DNA of 37,914 bases from Candidatus Cloacimonadota bacterium (GCA_002742935.1 PDON01000037.1:1-37914); one strand, 5' to 3'. Numbered from the stretch's first letter, positions 7,713-17,291 are shown. Numbers and translations are program-made. Notes: generated by a model from the letters alone, not told the origin.

Positions 7713-7721
7713 GCGGGGTTA
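7713..7721 (+). promoter_or_regulatory. GCGGGGTTA leader motif, copy upstream of mmdA
   Basis: The nonamer GCGGGGTTA ends 4 bases before the ATG at 7726; the same nonamer occurs at 13084-13092 before the methylmalonyl-CoA mutase operon. Its GGGG core is the only Shine-Dalgarno-like purine run here and is 7 bases from the start. Other genes in the window mostly use AGGAG-type sites, so the shared form stands out. It may be simply a ribosome binding site, or a binding site for a shared regulator. Confidence 0.4.
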
Positions 7722-7725
7722 TTTG

Positions 7726-9276
7726 ATGAGTAAAGAAAGAAAAATACTACTGTTAAAAGCAAAAAATGCTAAAGCAGAGTTGGGTGGCGGAGAAAAAGCT
7801 ATTCAAAAACAGCACGAAAGAGGGAAATTAACTGCGAGAGAGCGTATAGATCTCCTTCTTGATGAGAACAGTTTTGAGGAACTGGACAGATTAAAAATGC
7901 ATAAATGCTATGATTTTGGCATGGAGAAAAAACATGTTTATGGTGATGGTGTTGTAACAGGATACGGAACAGTTAATGGGAGACTTGTTTTTGTATATTC
8001 ATTTGATTTTACCGTATTTGGAGGCTCTCTTTCAAAAACAGTATCAGAGAAGGTTTGTAAAGTTCTTGATATGGCGGTAAAGGTTGGAGCTCCTGTTGTA
8101 GGTATTAATGATTCGGGTGGAGCTAGAATTCAAGAGGGTGTTGATGCACTTGCAGGCTATTCGGATATCTTCTTAAAGAATGTGCTATATTCCGGTGTTA
8201 TACCTCAGATTAGTGCTATTGTAGGTCCTTGTGCCGGTGGTGCCGTTTACTCCCCTGCGTTAACAGATTTTATATTTATGGTGAGAAAAACAGCCTACAT
8301 GTTCCTAACTGGTCCAAAGGTTGTTAAAACTGTTACTAATGAGGATGTTACTTCAGATCAGCTTGGAGGAGCTGATGTTCATGGAGTTAGAAGTGGTGTA
8401 ACCCACTTTACCTATGATGATGAAGAGAGCTTGTTTGCCGGAATAAGAGATCTTATCTCATACTTCCCACAAAACAATGCAGAAGATCCTGAATTGGAAG
8501 AACCAACTGATGATCCTTTGAGAGCTGAAGAGTCTCTAAACTATATCATACCTGAAAACCCAAACAAACCCTATGATATAAAAGATGTTATTATTGGTAC
8601 AACCGATAATGGTAAGTTTGTTGAAGTTCAAGAGAACTATGCTAAAAACATTGTAGTTGGGTTTGCAAGATACAACGGTATGAGCGTTGGAATTGTAGCC
8701 AACCAGCCAAATGTTATGGCAGGAGTGTTGGATAACAACTCATCAAATAAGGCTGCGAGATTTGTAAGGTTCTGTGATGCTTTTAATATCCCTATTATAA
8801 CTTTTGAAGATGTTCCGGGATTTATGCCGGGTACTGCTCAAGAGTATGGTGGAATTATAAAGAATGGTGCTAAGCTATTGTATGCTTTTGCTGAAGCTAC
8901 GGTTCCAAAGATAACCATTATAACAAGAAAAGCCTATGGTGGAGCTTACTGTGTAATGAGTTCAAAGCATTTAAGAGGTGATATGGTATATACATGGCCA
9001 ACAGCAGAAGTTGCGGTTATGGGTGCTCAAGGTGCAAGTGAGATTGTATTTGCAAGAGAGATTAAAGCATCTGAAAATCCAAAAGAGAAGCTTCAAGAGA
9101 AGATTGAGGATTATAAAGAGAAATTTGAGAATCCATATTTGGCTGCAGCTAGAGGTTATATTGATGAAGTAATTGAGCCAAAAATCACAAGATTTAAGAT
9201 TATTAAAGCTCTTAAAATGCTAGAAGGTAAAAGGGATAGTAATCCTTCTAAAAAACATGGAAACATACCGTTATAA
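7726..9276 (+). CDS. mmdA: Methylmalonyl-CoA decarboxylase, carboxyltransferase (alpha) subunit
   Basis: 516 residues from ATG 7726. This subunit moves the carboxyl group from (S)-methylmalonyl-CoA to biotin on the carrier protein, releasing propionyl-CoA. The fold is a pair of crotonase-like domains: the N-terminal half has [17 protein letters not shown] (residues ~126-142) and [17 protein letters not shown] (~165-181), which form an oxyanion site; the C-terminal half has [20 protein letters not shown] (~361-380) and [17 protein letters not shown]. Propionyl-CoA carboxylase beta chains are close relatives of the same length, but the following genes encode the OadG-type anchor, the biotin carrier and the Na+-pump beta subunit and no biotin carboxylase, which favours a decarboxylase. 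It is the first gene of a four-gene operon. Confidence 0.93.
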   Translation: MSKERKILLLKAKNAKAELGGGEKAIQKQHERGKLTARERIDLLLDENSFEELDRLKMHKCYDFGMEKKHVYGDGVVTGYGTVNGRLVFVYSFDFTVFGGSLSKTVSEKVCKVLDMAVKVGAPVVGINDSGGARIQEGVDALAGYSDIFLKNVLYSGVIPQISAIVGPCAGGAVYSPALTDFIFMVRKTAYMFLTGPKVVKTVTNEDVTSDQLGGADVHGVRSGVTHFTYDDEESLFAGIRDLISYFPQNNAEDPELEEPTDDPLRAEESLNYIIPENPNKPYDIKDVIIGTTDNGKFVEVQENYAKNIVVGFARYNGMSVGIVANQPNVMAGVLDNNSSNKAARFVRFCDAFNIPIITFEDVPGFMPGTAQEYGGIIKNGAKLLYAFAEATVPKITIITRKAYGGAYCVMSSKHLRGDMVYTWPTAEVAVMGAQGASEIVFAREIKASENPKEKLQEKIEDYKEKFENPYLAAARGYIDEVIEPKITRFKIIKALKMLEGKRDSNPSKKHGNIPL

Positions 9277-9285
9277 GGAGTTATT

Positions 9286-9645
9286 ATGTCTGGAATAGAA
9301 AACTTAGTAGCAGAAAATGGCGGTATTATATCTTTTACCGGTATGTTTGTTGTTTTCTCCGGGTTGGTATTAATTGCTATAGCAATAGTAATTTTTAACA
9401 GATTTTTTGCCCGAGATTCCCACAAAGCTAAGGTGTCTGGTGAAAAACATGTAAATATCTATGAAGAGATGAAGAGACAAAGTATAGCTACTGTTCCTGA
9501 AGAGGAGCTTGTTGCTATTACCGTAGCTATTGAAATTTATAAGAGGTTGTACGGATTTGAACTTTCATCAACATTAACCTTTGACAGATCAAAAAATGTT
9601 GGGCAACCGAAACTAAAAAACATCTATGGTCATAGAAACTTATAA
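9286..9645 (+). CDS. Methylmalonyl-CoA decarboxylase small membrane subunit (OadG/MmdD-like)
   Basis: 119 residues with AAGGAG before the ATG, 9 bases after mmdA. One strongly hydrophobic membrane helix spans residues ~16-38 (FTGMFVVFSGLVLIAIAIVI), followed by a charged cytoplasmic tail. OadG-type gamma and MmdD delta subunits have this plan: one N-terminal helix and a soluble tail that holds the carboxyltransferase to the beta subunit. The tail contains the short helical segment PEEELVAITVAIEIYKRLYG, which recurs in these proteins. The family is poorly conserved in sequence, so the call rests on topology and on position between the alpha subunit and the biotin carrier. It is essential for complex assembly in characterised pumps. 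Confidence 0.85.
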   Translation: MSGIENLVAENGGIISFTGMFVVFSGLVLIAIAIVIFNRFFARDSHKAKVSGEKHVNIYEEMKRQSIATVPEEELVAITVAIEIYKRLYGFELSSTLTFDRSKNVGQPKLKNIYGHRNL

Positions 9646-9655
9646 AGAGGATTTT

Positions 9656-10093
9656 ATGAAAAAAATTGTTCTTGAAATAAATGGAAAAGAGTACACTGTT
9701 GAGATTGATAGAGTTGGTCAGTTTGATGCAGATTTAAAAGTAAATCACAGGTCATACCATGTAGGACTGAAAGATCTTGGTCATGATAAGAAAGTTGAGG
9801 TTGTTAGACCTGTTTCTACTTCTAGCGATCAAGCACCTGCAGTAAAAACACCTAAAACTTCTCGTCCATCTACAGGAGATGGAAAAGAGGTTACAGCTCC
9901 ACTTCCGGGTTTGATTTTAAGTATTAATGTTAAGCCGGGTGATAAGGTTAAAAATGGTCAAGTTCTCCTAATTATGGAAGCAATGAAAATGGAAAATGAG
10001 GTTGTTGCTGAAGCTGATGGAGTTGTTAAGGAGATTAAAGTAAAAACTCAGGAATCGGTTATAGAGGGAGATACCCTTTTAACCCTAGAATAG
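9656..10093 (+). CDS. mmdC: Biotin carboxyl carrier protein of methylmalonyl-CoA decarboxylase
   Basis: 145 residues from ATG 9656 (GAGGATTTT upstream); an earlier in-frame ATG at 9626 lies inside the previous gene and lacks a good site. The C-terminal ~70 residues are a biotinyl/lipoyl domain with the canonical EAMKM, in which Lys111 would carry biotin, 34 residues from the C terminus as is usual. The N-terminal ~50 residues form a small beta domain (KKIVLEINGKEYTVEI), joined by a Pro/Ser/Thr-rich flexible linker (~60-80) that lets the biotin swing between the carboxyltransferase and the membrane decarboxylase. The gene lies 10 bases after the small membrane subunit and 13 before the beta subunit. 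Confidence 0.94.
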   Translation: MKKIVLEINGKEYTVEIDRVGQFDADLKVNHRSYHVGLKDLGHDKKVEVVRPVSTSSDQAPAVKTPKTSRPSTGDGKEVTAPLPGLILSINVKPGDKVKNGQVLLIMEAMKMENEVVAEADGVVKEIKVKTQESVIEGDTLLTLE

Positions 10094-10106
10094 GGAGTTC
10101 TTTTCT

Positions 10107-11264
10107 ATGGAAATAATGTTTGATGTATTAAAAAATACAGGTTTTGCAAGCTTTACCTCCATTGATAACCTAATAATGATTATCATAGGTTGTATAGCTT
10201 TATACCTGGCTATTGTGAAGAAGTATGAGCCACTTCTTTTATTACCCATTGGTTTTGGTGTTATTGCGGGAAATATGCCATATCCCGATGGATTGCCCAT
10301 TGGTGTATATGATACAGCGGAAGCATTAGGCTCTACCCAAAGTTCTGTTTTTAGCTATATTTACGCAGGTGTAACCAATGGTTTATTCCCTCCGTTAATC
10401 TTCCTTGGAATTGGAACTTTAACAGATTTCTCAGCTCTTATCTCCAGCCCTAAGTCACTTCTTTTAGGTGCAGCTGCTCAATTTGGTATCTTTGGTACTT
10501 TCCTCGGTGCACTTATGTTGGGATTCTCCGGTCAAGAGAGTGCAGCTATTGGAATCATTGGTGGTGCTGATGGTCCAACATCTATCTTTATCGCTTCAAT
10601 GCTTGCTCCGGAACTTCTAGGTCCAATTGCTATTGCAGCTTACTCATATATGGCATTAGTACCGGTTATACAACCTCCTTTTATGAAGATTTTGACAACG
10701 GAAAAGGAGAAAAAGATAAGGATGAAGGCTCCAAGAAGGGTAACAAAAACCGAGAAGATAATCTTCCCGATTATGGCCTTTATTTTAGCTGGTTTAATTG
10801 CTCCGGGATCTATTACTCTTGTGGGTATGCTTATGCTTGGAAATCTATTAAAAGAGTCCGGTGTAACTGATAGATTGGCTAAATCTGCCGGTAATGCACT
10901 TCTTGATTCCGCTACAATATTGTTATCGTTTGCTGTTGGAGCTTCAACTCAAGCAGATAAGTTCCTAACATTAAAGTCGCTTCAAATCTTTGGTTTAGGT
11001 CTTGCTTCATTCTGTGTAGCAACTGTATCGGGATTATTGTTTGCTAAATTTATGAACCTATTCTTAAAAGATAAGATCAATCCTCTAATTGGTGCAGCAG
11101 GTGTTTCTGCTGTTCCTGATTCTGCAAGGGTTGTTCATCACTTTGGACTCCATTATGATAAGAAGAACAATCTTCTAATGCATGCTATGGCTCCAAATGT
11201 TTCCGGTGTTATTGGTTCTGCAATTGCAGCAGGTGTATTTATCTCACACTATACTACCGGATAG
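10107..11264 (+). CDS. mmdB: Methylmalonyl-CoA decarboxylase beta subunit, Na+-translocating carboxybiotin decarboxylase
   Basis: 385 residues, a polytopic inner-membrane protein of the OadB/MmdB/GcdB family. It decarboxylates carboxybiotin with a periplasmic proton and couples this to export of sodium ions, so decarboxylation directly builds a Na+ gradient. Family hallmarks are GGADGPTSIF (Asp155, corresponding to the essential aspartate of oxaloacetate decarboxylase) and the segment INPLIGAAGVSAVPDSARV near the C terminus, which holds the conserved Asn and Ser of the ion path. Multiple hydrophobic helices run through the protein, with a short cytoplasmic basic loop around KEKKIRMKAPRRVTK. 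Length matches MmdB/GcdB forms. It is the last gene of the operon, followed by a clear terminator. GGGAG lies 9 bases before the ATG. Confidence 0.94.
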   Translation: MEIMFDVLKNTGFASFTSIDNLIMIIIGCIALYLAIVKKYEPLLLLPIGFGVIAGNMPYPDGLPIGVYDTAEALGSTQSSVFSYIYAGVTNGLFPPLIFLGIGTLTDFSALISSPKSLLLGAAAQFGIFGTFLGALMLGFSGQESAAIGIIGGADGPTSIFIASMLAPELLGPIAIAAYSYMALVPVIQPPFMKILTTEKEKKIRMKAPRRVTKTEKIIFPIMAFILAGLIAPGSITLVGMLMLGNLLKESGVTDRLAKSAGNALLDSATILLSFAVGASTQADKFLTLKSLQIFGLGLASFCVATVSGLLFAKFMNLFLKDKINPLIGAAGVSAVPDSARVVHHFGLHYDKKNNLLMHAMAPNVSGVIGSAIAAGVFISHYTTG

Positions 11265-11290
11265 ATCTTTTAGTTGTGTATTTATAAATA

Positions 11291-11323
11291 AAAAAGCAGG
11301 ATTTAAATAAATCCTGCTTTTTT
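11291..11323 (+). terminator. Rho-independent terminator of the decarboxylase operon
   Basis: The 14-bp stem AAAAAGCAGGATTT (11291-11304) pairs with 11309-11322 around the loop AAAT, and the stem's descending side ends in TTTTTTT. It begins 26 bases after the mmdB stop. Confidence 0.9.
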
Positions 11324-11412
11324 ATTTAATCTTATAAAATTCTAAACCCTTTTCTAAACCCTATTTTATCATAATTTTTTTGGTTATATCATTTTTAGGA
11401 TTATAACTATTC

Positions 11413-12492
11413 TTAATAATCATAGTCATATACCTCAACTTTTAAACTATTATTATCAATTAAAAATATAAGATTATTTGATAAGTATAGATTTGATTGA
11501 GTATCAGAATCTTCAAATTTATTTAGTATGTCAATACTGAGATTACTATAATTTAGGGTGTCCTTAAAACATAATAGTCTCATTTTCTCTTTATGAGAAT
11601 TTGTTGACTCTACTACCCATAAATTTTCCTTTTTATCTATCCACATACCCATGATTGAATTTTTATAAAACTCTGGTAAAGAGACCTTCTTTTTTTTATT
11701 TTTTATCTCTAGGTTTATATTTTTAGCAGCTTTTATCTCTTCTTCATCCATTTTAGCTCTAATATGCCCTTTTTTATAGTTTTTGATAACTAATCCATTT
11801 TCATCAAAAGCTTTAATTTGGAAAATTTCATCACTGATTATTGCCGCATATATTTTTTTGTTATAAACTTGATAAATTGGAAATAGATCTTTGAGATTAA
11901 GTGATGGATTATCTTTATTAAATTGAACCTCTTTTTCTAATAGGGTTTTTATGGTTTCATAATCTTTATTGAAAATATTTAACTCACTAACAAAAAAAGT
12001 TTTTTTATCCTTAACTTTAATATTTAATAAAACTCCAACGAAATTACCATTAGATAGAGCTTTTAGAGACTGAGGAGCCCTATTTCCTGCTTTTTTTCTT
12101 TCAATAAAATTTCCATCAAGATCAAATGAGTGAATAAAGCCGGTTTGAGTTTCAGTTATATAAATTTCTTCTTTGCCAATACATAGATCGAAATATCCAT
12201 CAAATTCTCCGGGTCCATTTCCTTGTTTTCCAAAAGCAGTAATAAAATTTCCATCTATACTAAACTTCTTTATAGAGTAATTTTTTTTATCAGCAATATA
12301 AATATTCCTATTAGAATCTAAACCAAGAGAACTTATTTCTGAAAAAAATAGTTTATCATCTATATTTTTTGAAGAGATCTCTAAAATTTTATTTGGATTT
12401 ATCATTATAGAGTTTTGATCTTTTTCAGTACAAGAAAAAAGAAAAAAGAGTATAATACCACATAATAGAATCCTGTAAATACTACTTAACAT
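11413..12492 (-). CDS. 6-bladed beta-propeller (NHL-type) lipoprotein
   Basis: 359 residues from the ATG at 12492, which follows GGAGG by 5 bases; a longer frame to 12537 would include that site. Residues 1-21 are a lipoprotein signal: a hydrophobic run followed by LFSC, with Cys21 the predicted lipidated residue. The rest resembles the '6-bladed beta-propeller' lipoproteins common in Bacteroidota and relatives: repeated units such as GLDSNRNIYIADKKNYSIKKF, then GNFITAFGKQGNGPGEF, and later MWIDKKENLWVVE. These are envelope proteins with unknown ligands. It is transcribed against the flanking decarboxylase and mutase operons, so it is not part of them. A weak ORF overlaps its 5' end by 7 bases. 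The function is unknown beyond the fold. Confidence 0.8.
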   Translation of the reverse strand: MLSSIYRILLCGIILFFLFSCTEKDQNSIMINPNKILEISSKNIDDKLFFSEISSLGLDSNRNIYIADKKNYSIKKFSIDGNFITAFGKQGNGPGEFDGYFDLCIGKEEIYITETQTGFIHSFDLDGNFIERKKAGNRAPQSLKALSNGNFVGVLLNIKVKDKKTFFVSELNIFNKDYETIKTLLEKEVQFNKDNPSLNLKDLFPIYQVYNKKIYAAIISDEIFQIKAFDENGLVIKNYKKGHIRAKMDEEEIKAAKNINLEIKNKKKKVSLPEFYKNSIMGMWIDKKENLWVVESTNSHKEKMRLLCFKDTLNYSNLSIDILNKFEDSDTQSNLYLSNNLIFLIDNNSLKVEVYDYDY

Positions 12493-12767
12493 AAAAACCT
12501 CCAAATTAATTTTTCTACTTTTTCTTGAAACTTCCAAAACTCTAGCCCTAAAATCCTCTTATCAAAAGAATCAACGAGTTCAGATATTTGATTTTTATCG
12601 TTTTTATGGAAATCTTTGTTTTTTACTAGTTCCAGGGATCTTTTTATTAAATGCTTTATTAAAACACCAAGATTCTGATCCCATAACTTTAACTTTCTTA
12701 AATATAGTTTGATAGTCATATTACAATTGCTTATTAATAGTATAGTTGTAAAAAAAATATGCTGCAA
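12486..12767 (-). CDS. Possible small protein upstream of the propeller lipoprotein
   Basis: The open frame could start at TTG 12767 (93 residues) or ATG 12719 (77 residues); neither has a convincing ribosome binding site. The translation is Lys/Leu-rich and helical, with no recognised family, and a mildly hydrophobic first 15 residues if the longer start is used. It overlaps the lipoprotein start by 7 bases, and it contains that gene's GGAGG site. It could be a real translationally coupled protein, a gene remnant, or chance. I include it because nothing else explains this stretch. Confidence 0.25.
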   Translation of the reverse strand: MQHIFFTTILLISNCNMTIKLYLRKLKLWDQNLGVLIKHLIKRSLELVKNKDFHKNDKNQISELVDSFDKRILGLEFWKFQEKVEKLIWRFLC

Positions 12768-13095
12768 GTTTTTTGTAAAAAAATAAAAATTTCTAACAAA
12801 AAATAATAAGTCTTAATCTTATCTATTGCACCCTTTACATATTTTGTAATTTGATCAGTATACAAAAGAGATATATCGGACTACCGATAAGCTTCGTATT
12901 ACTGAGTTATCGATTTTATCACCTTATAAATCTTTATAATGATCCAAATTTCAGCCTTATTTGATATGAAATAAAAATCTAATAATTATTATACTTGATT
13001 TTATACATTATAATCGCCTAATTGTATAGTTACTATTTGTAGGAAACTAACAAAAAATAGATTAGCCAAATGTTGAAAATTATGCGGGGTTACAA
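12768..13095. other. Intergenic region upstream of the mutase operon
   Basis: About 330 very AT-rich bases between divergent genes. It contains the small dyad TATCGG-acta-CCGATA (12874-12889) and a TATAAT at 13009-13014 that could be a -10 element, with a weak TTATTA 17 bases upstream. TTTGTAGGAAA near 13036-13046 resembles TTGTAGGTAAA in the mmdA leader. I see no gene, and no B12-box sequence (GCCACTG-like) of a cobalamin riboswitch. Confidence 0.4.
13084..13092 (+). promoter_or_regulatory. GCGGGGTTA leader motif, copy upstream of mutA
   Basis: This nonamer is identical to 7713-7721, here 3 bases before the TTG start at 13096. Both copies follow GAAAATT(C/A)TG-like sequence. Its GGGG core sits 6 bases from the start codon and may serve as the ribosome binding site. 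Confidence 0.4.
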
Positions 13096-15039
13096 TTGGA
13101 TAAGCTTTTTGAAAAATTTGAAAGAACAACGGATAAATCTCTGTGGAGAGTTGAAGTTGAAAAGGATCTCAAGGGGAAACCACTTGAAAAGCTGTTCTGG
13201 AGAACATACGAGGGTTTTACTTTAGAGAACTATTACAAGGGAGAGGATATAAAGGGTATTGATCACTTAGGAACTCTTCCGGGTAAAGCTCCATATCTAA
13301 GGGGCTCAAAAACCATTGATCAAAAAAATGATTGGTCTATTTGCCAAGAGATCTCAAACTCTAATGTTGATGAAGCTAATAGCTATATAAAGAGAGCTCT
13401 CAATATTGGGGTTGAATCAATAACTCTTAGATTTGATGATAGAATTAAGAGTGGAATGTTAAAATCTTCCAATACTGCAACAGGAATAAACTTTAGAGGA
13501 TATGAGGATTTCAAAAAAATATTTGATGGAGTCTATGTTGAAGCTGTTGGTATAAATTTTAATAGTGGAAAGATGAGTAAAGAGATTTTCTCTTTCTATA
13601 AAAGATTGTTGGAAGAGAGAAACCTTCCTCTTTCTGAAATTAAAGGTTCTATAGATAATGAACCTATAAGAGAGCTCGCTTTTATTGGAGAGTTTTCAAA
13701 CCTTGATGAAAGAGTAGATGAAACAGCTGAAATTATAAATGAACTTAAAGAGAACCCTAACTTTAAAGCTATAAATATCTGTCTCAATAAATATCATGAG
13801 TCAGGAGCAAACTCTTCTCAAGAGATAGCTATAGCACTTGCTACTTTTGTTGAATATGCTAAGAGATTAGAGGGTAAGGTTGAGTTAGAGGATTTATTAA
13901 ACAGCTTAAAATTCACCTTCTCAACAGGTCAGTACTATTTGATGGAAGTTGCTAAATACAGAGCTTTCAGATACCTTTTTAATAAGGTTGTTAAGGAGCT
14001 GGGAGTATCTGAAGAACTGGGTAAAACTTATATACATGCTCAAACTTCTAAGTTTACCATGAGCAAGTTTGATCCTAATGTTAATATGCTTAGAGGTACA
14101 ACTCAGGCAATGTCTTCCGTTATTGGTGGTGTTGATGAGTTAACTGTTCTACCTTTTGATATTGTTACAAATGAACCTAAAGAGTTCTCATACAGAATTG
14201 CTAAAAATATTCAACTTATGATGAAGGAGGAGTGCCATTTTGATACTATTGTGGATCCTGCCGGAGGTTCATACTTTATTGAAAAAACTACAGCGAAACT
14301 TATTGAGGAATCTTGGAAAACATTTATCTCTATTCAGGATAATGGTGGAATAGTCAAATCTATTTTAGATGGAACTATTAAAAATGATATTTTAGCTGTT
14401 AAGGCAAAGAGAGAAAAAAATCTTTCCGGAAGAAGAGATATCTATGTAGGAACAAATCAGTATCCTAATATTTTAGAAATTCTACCTGAAAAAGAGGAGA
14501 TAACTTTTTCATACAACGATGAAGATGAGATTGTTAAGAGTTCCAAAAGATACCATACTGAAAGTTCCGATAACACTCTAAAACCTTACAGAGCGACAGA
14601 GCTGTTTGAGAATATAAGGATAAGAACTGAAGAGAATACAAAGAAAACAGGAAAGAGGATTACTGTATTTTTAGCTACTCTTGGTAATCTTACCATGAGA
14701 AAAGCAAGAGCCACATTCTCTATGGGATTCTTAGGATCGGCAGGTTTTGATATTATTGATAACAATGGTTTTAAATCTGTAGAAGATGCTTTTGAAAACT
14801 TTAAAAAGAGTGGTGCTGAAATTATTGTAATCTGTAGCTCGGATGATGAGTATAAAGAGATTGCCCCTGAATTAACTAAAATGACAAAAGATGATAATAA
14901 AGAAAATATTGTTATTTTAGCAGGTTACCCTAAAGATCTTATTGAAGAGTTAGAGAAGGCAGGAGTTGATCACTTTATACATATTAAAGCAAATGCAAAA
15001 GATGTGTTAACAAAGATACAGGATCAACTATTTAAGTAA
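13096..15039 (+). CDS. mutA: Methylmalonyl-CoA mutase small (beta) subunit
   Basis: 647 residues from a TTG start at 13096. It is the non-catalytic partner of the heterodimeric mutase: homologous to the large subunit but without substrate or cobalamin chemistry. The N-terminal TIM-barrel-like part begins with the typical LWRVEVEKDLKGKPLEKLFW; family landmarks include the FSTGQYYLMEVAKYRAFRYL segment (~275-294) and FDIVTNEPKEFSYRIAKNIQ, followed by DPAGGSYFIE. The C-terminal Rossmann domain (RITVFLATLGN... from about residue 518) has no DxHxxG cobalamin motif, as expected for this subunit. A linker rich in charged residues (~460-515) precedes it. Large subunit follows after 60 bases. No MeaB-type G-protein chaperone or epimerase gene is adjacent. 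Confidence 0.93.
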   Translation: MDKLFEKFERTTDKSLWRVEVEKDLKGKPLEKLFWRTYEGFTLENYYKGEDIKGIDHLGTLPGKAPYLRGSKTIDQKNDWSICQEISNSNVDEANSYIKRALNIGVESITLRFDDRIKSGMLKSSNTATGINFRGYEDFKKIFDGVYVEAVGINFNSGKMSKEIFSFYKRLLEERNLPLSEIKGSIDNEPIRELAFIGEFSNLDERVDETAEIINELKENPNFKAINICLNKYHESGANSSQEIAIALATFVEYAKRLEGKVELEDLLNSLKFTFSTGQYYLMEVAKYRAFRYLFNKVVKELGVSEELGKTYIHAQTSKFTMSKFDPNVNMLRGTTQAMSSVIGGVDELTVLPFDIVTNEPKEFSYRIAKNIQLMMKEECHFDTIVDPAGGSYFIEKTTAKLIEESWKTFISIQDNGGIVKSILDGTIKNDILAVKAKREKNLSGRRDIYVGTNQYPNILEILPEKEEITFSYNDEDEIVKSSKRYHTESSDNTLKPYRATELFENIRIRTEENTKKTGKRITVFLATLGNLTMRKARATFSMGFLGSAGFDIIDNNGFKSVEDAFENFKKSGAEIIVICSSDDEYKEIAPELTKMTKDDNKENIVILAGYPKDLIEELEKAGVDHFIHIKANAKDVLTKIQDQLFK

Positions 15040-15099
15040 GATCTTGTGTTTATCATCTTAGAAAAGCTTTTAACAACAATAATTCAGTACGGAAAGATT

Positions 15100-17247
15100 A
15101 TGAAGATAGATTTTAAAAATATTGATATAAAAAATGAGATCAAAAATGATTTTGGTTTCGATTCTTCTGTTTTTGATGAAAAATGGATTACAAATGAGCA
15201 GATCAGTGTAGATCCTTTCTACACATCTGAATCTTTAGAAGGGTATGAGCATCTTAGTTTTGATCCGGGAGTACCACCTTTCCCAAGAGGACCATTCTCC
15301 TCCATGTATGCTATTAGACCTTGGACTGTAAGACAGTATGCAGGTTTCTCAACCGCTGAGGAATCAAATGCTTTCTACAGAAGAAATCTTGCCGCAGGTC
15401 AAAAGGGCCTCTCTGTAGCATTTGATCTCGCTACCCACAGGGGTTACGATTCAGATCACCCAAGGGTAAGGGGTGATGTTGGTAAAGCCGGTGTTGCTAT
15501 TGACTCTATTGAGGATATGAAGATCCTTTTTGATCAGATACCTTTGGATAAGATGAGTGTTTCCATGACAATGAACGGTGCTGTTCTTCCGGTTATGGCT
15601 TTTTATATAGCAGCAGCTGAGGAGCAGGGTGTTTCTATGGATAAACTATCCGGTACAATTCAGAATGATATCTTAAAAGAGTTTATGGTTAGAAACACAT
15701 ATATCTATCCACCAAAACCCTCAATGAAAATCATCTCGGATATATTTGAGTTTACCTCTCAAAATATGCCTAAATTCAACTCCATCAGTATAAGTGGATA
15801 CCACATGCAAGAAGCCGGTGCGACTGCTGATATTGAGCTTGCTTACACCTTAGCAGATGGTTTAGAGTATTTAAGAGCCGGAGTTGGTGCCGGATTAAAT
15901 ATTGATGCTTTTGCTCCAAGACTTTCATTTTTTTGGGCCATTGGTATGAACCACTTTATGGAGATTGCTAAGATGAGAGCCGGTAGAATGTTGTGGGCAA
16001 AGATTGTTAAGCAGTTTGACCCTAAGAGTTCAAAATCTATGAGGCTTAAAACCCATAGTCAAACATCCGGTTGGAGTTTAACAGAGCAGGATCCTTTCAA
16101 CAATGTAGCAAGAACTTGTATTGAAGCTATGGGAGCGGCTCTAGGCCATACTCAATCACTACACACAAATGCTCTTGATGAGGCTATTGCACTTCCAACA
16201 GATTTCTCTGCAAGAATTGCAAGGAATACTCAGTTATACTTACAAGATGAGACAGAGATATGTAAGGCTGTTGATCCTTGGGGTGGATCTTACTATGTTG
16301 AAAAGCTTACAACTGAACTTGTTAATAAGGCTTGGAAACATATTCAAGAGGTTGAGAAACTTGGAGGAATGGCCAAGGCGATTGATACAGGTCTTCCAAA
16401 ACTTAGAATTGAGGAAGCGGCTTCCAGAAGGCAGGCCAAGATTGATTCAAGAAAAGAGCAGATTATTGGAGTAAACAGTTACAGGCTTGAAAAAGAGGAT
16501 CCTTTAGATGTTCTTGAGGTTGATAATACCGCAGTTAGAGAGAGTCAGATCAAGAGACTTGAGGAGCTTAAAAGCAATAGGGATAACGAAAAAGTAAAAG
16601 TTGCCCTTGATAAGATTACAGAGATTGCAAAATCCGGTAAAGGTAATCTGCTTGCAGCAGCTGTTGAGGCAGCTAAACTAAGAGCTTCATTGGGAGAAAT
16701 CTCCGATGCTTGTGAGGTTATCTTTGGAAGACATAAGGCTGTTATTAAATCGGTTTCAGGTGTTTACTCATCTATAGCAGGAGAGGATAAAGATTTTATC
16801 AAAGCTAAGAAAATGGCAGATGAGTTTGCTAAACTAGATGGTAGAAGACCTAGAATAATGATTGCTAAAATGGGTCAAGATGGTCATGATAGAGGTGCAA
16901 AGGTTGTTGCAACGGGATATGCAGACATTGGTTTTGATGTTGATATAGGACCACTATTCCAAACTCCTGAAGAGGCAGCAAAACAGGCCGTTGAGAATGA
17001 TGTCCATGTTGTTGGAGTTTCATCTCTTGCTGCAGGTCATAAAACTTTGGTTCCTCAAGTAATTGAGGAGTTAAAGAAACTTGGAAGAGAGGATATTATG
17101 GTTATTGTTGGCGGAGTAATTCCTGCACAAGATTATGATTTCCTATTCAAAGCAGGTGCAATGGCTGTATTTGGACCGGGAACCGTTATTTCAAAAGCAG
17201 CACAAGAGATGCTTGAGATTTTAATAGAATCTGTTAAGAATGATTAG
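15100..17247 (+). CDS. mutB: Methylmalonyl-CoA mutase large (alpha) subunit, adenosylcobalamin-dependent
   Basis: 715 residues from ATG 15100, with GGAAAG just upstream; the frame is open to 15046 but lacks a better start. It interconverts succinyl-CoA and (R)-methylmalonyl-CoA by a radical mechanism. Active-site landmarks are intact: Tyr70 in [17 protein letters not shown] (equivalent of P. shermanii Tyr89), His235 in [10 protein letters not shown] (equivalent of His244), and the [20 protein letters not shown] substrate loop. The C-terminal cobalamin domain carries DGHDRG (594-599), in which His596 ligates cobalt, followed by GVSSLAAGH and VGGVIPAQD. It is 60 bases after the small subunit and ends the operon, with a strong terminator 5 bases past its stop. 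With the decarboxylase nearby it would drive propionate formation from succinyl-CoA. Confidence 0.97.
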   Translation: MKIDFKNIDIKNEIKNDFGFDSSVFDEKWITNEQISVDPFYTSESLEGYEHLSFDPGVPPFPRGPFSSMYAIRPWTVRQYAGFSTAEESNAFYRRNLAAGQKGLSVAFDLATHRGYDSDHPRVRGDVGKAGVAIDSIEDMKILFDQIPLDKMSVSMTMNGAVLPVMAFYIAAAEEQGVSMDKLSGTIQNDILKEFMVRNTYIYPPKPSMKIISDIFEFTSQNMPKFNSISISGYHMQEAGATADIELAYTLADGLEYLRAGVGAGLNIDAFAPRLSFFWAIGMNHFMEIAKMRAGRMLWAKIVKQFDPKSSKSMRLKTHSQTSGWSLTEQDPFNNVARTCIEAMGAALGHTQSLHTNALDEAIALPTDFSARIARNTQLYLQDETEICKAVDPWGGSYYVEKLTTELVNKAWKHIQEVEKLGGMAKAIDTGLPKLRIEEAASRRQAKIDSRKEQIIGVNSYRLEKEDPLDVLEVDNTAVRESQIKRLEELKSNRDNEKVKVALDKITEIAKSGKGNLLAAAVEAAKLRASLGEISDACEVIFGRHKAVIKSVSGVYSSIAGEDKDFIKAKKMADEFAKLDGRRPRIMIAKMGQDGHDRGAKVVATGYADIGFDVDIGPLFQTPEEAAKQAVENDVHVVGVSSLAAGHKTLVPQVIEELKKLGREDIMVIVGGVIPAQDYDFLFKAGAMAVFGPGTVISKAAQEMLEILIESVKND

Positions 17248-17251
17248 ATCT

Positions 17252-17291
17252 TTAATAAAAAAGTCCCAAGAAATTGGGACTTTTTTATTAA
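17252..17291. terminator. Strong terminator of the mutase operon
   Basis: An 18-bp perfect stem (17252-17269 pairing with 17274-17291) has the core AAAAAAGTCCCAA, the loop GAAA and TTGGGACTTTTTTA. It begins 5 bases past the mutB stop. Symmetric A/T flanks would let it work in both directions. Confidence 0.92.

Noticed and set aside
7726..11264. Oxaloacetate or glutaconyl-CoA decarboxylase
   Set aside because: The crotonase-type carboxyltransferase is of the propionyl-CoA/methylmalonyl-CoA type, not the TIM-barrel of oxaloacetate decarboxylase, and the mutase operon nearby supports methylmalonyl-CoA.
12768..13095. Cobalamin riboswitch upstream of the B12-dependent mutase
   Set aside because: No B12-box-like GCCACTG or the usual long paired structure is visible; mutases are consumers and not typical riboswitch targets.
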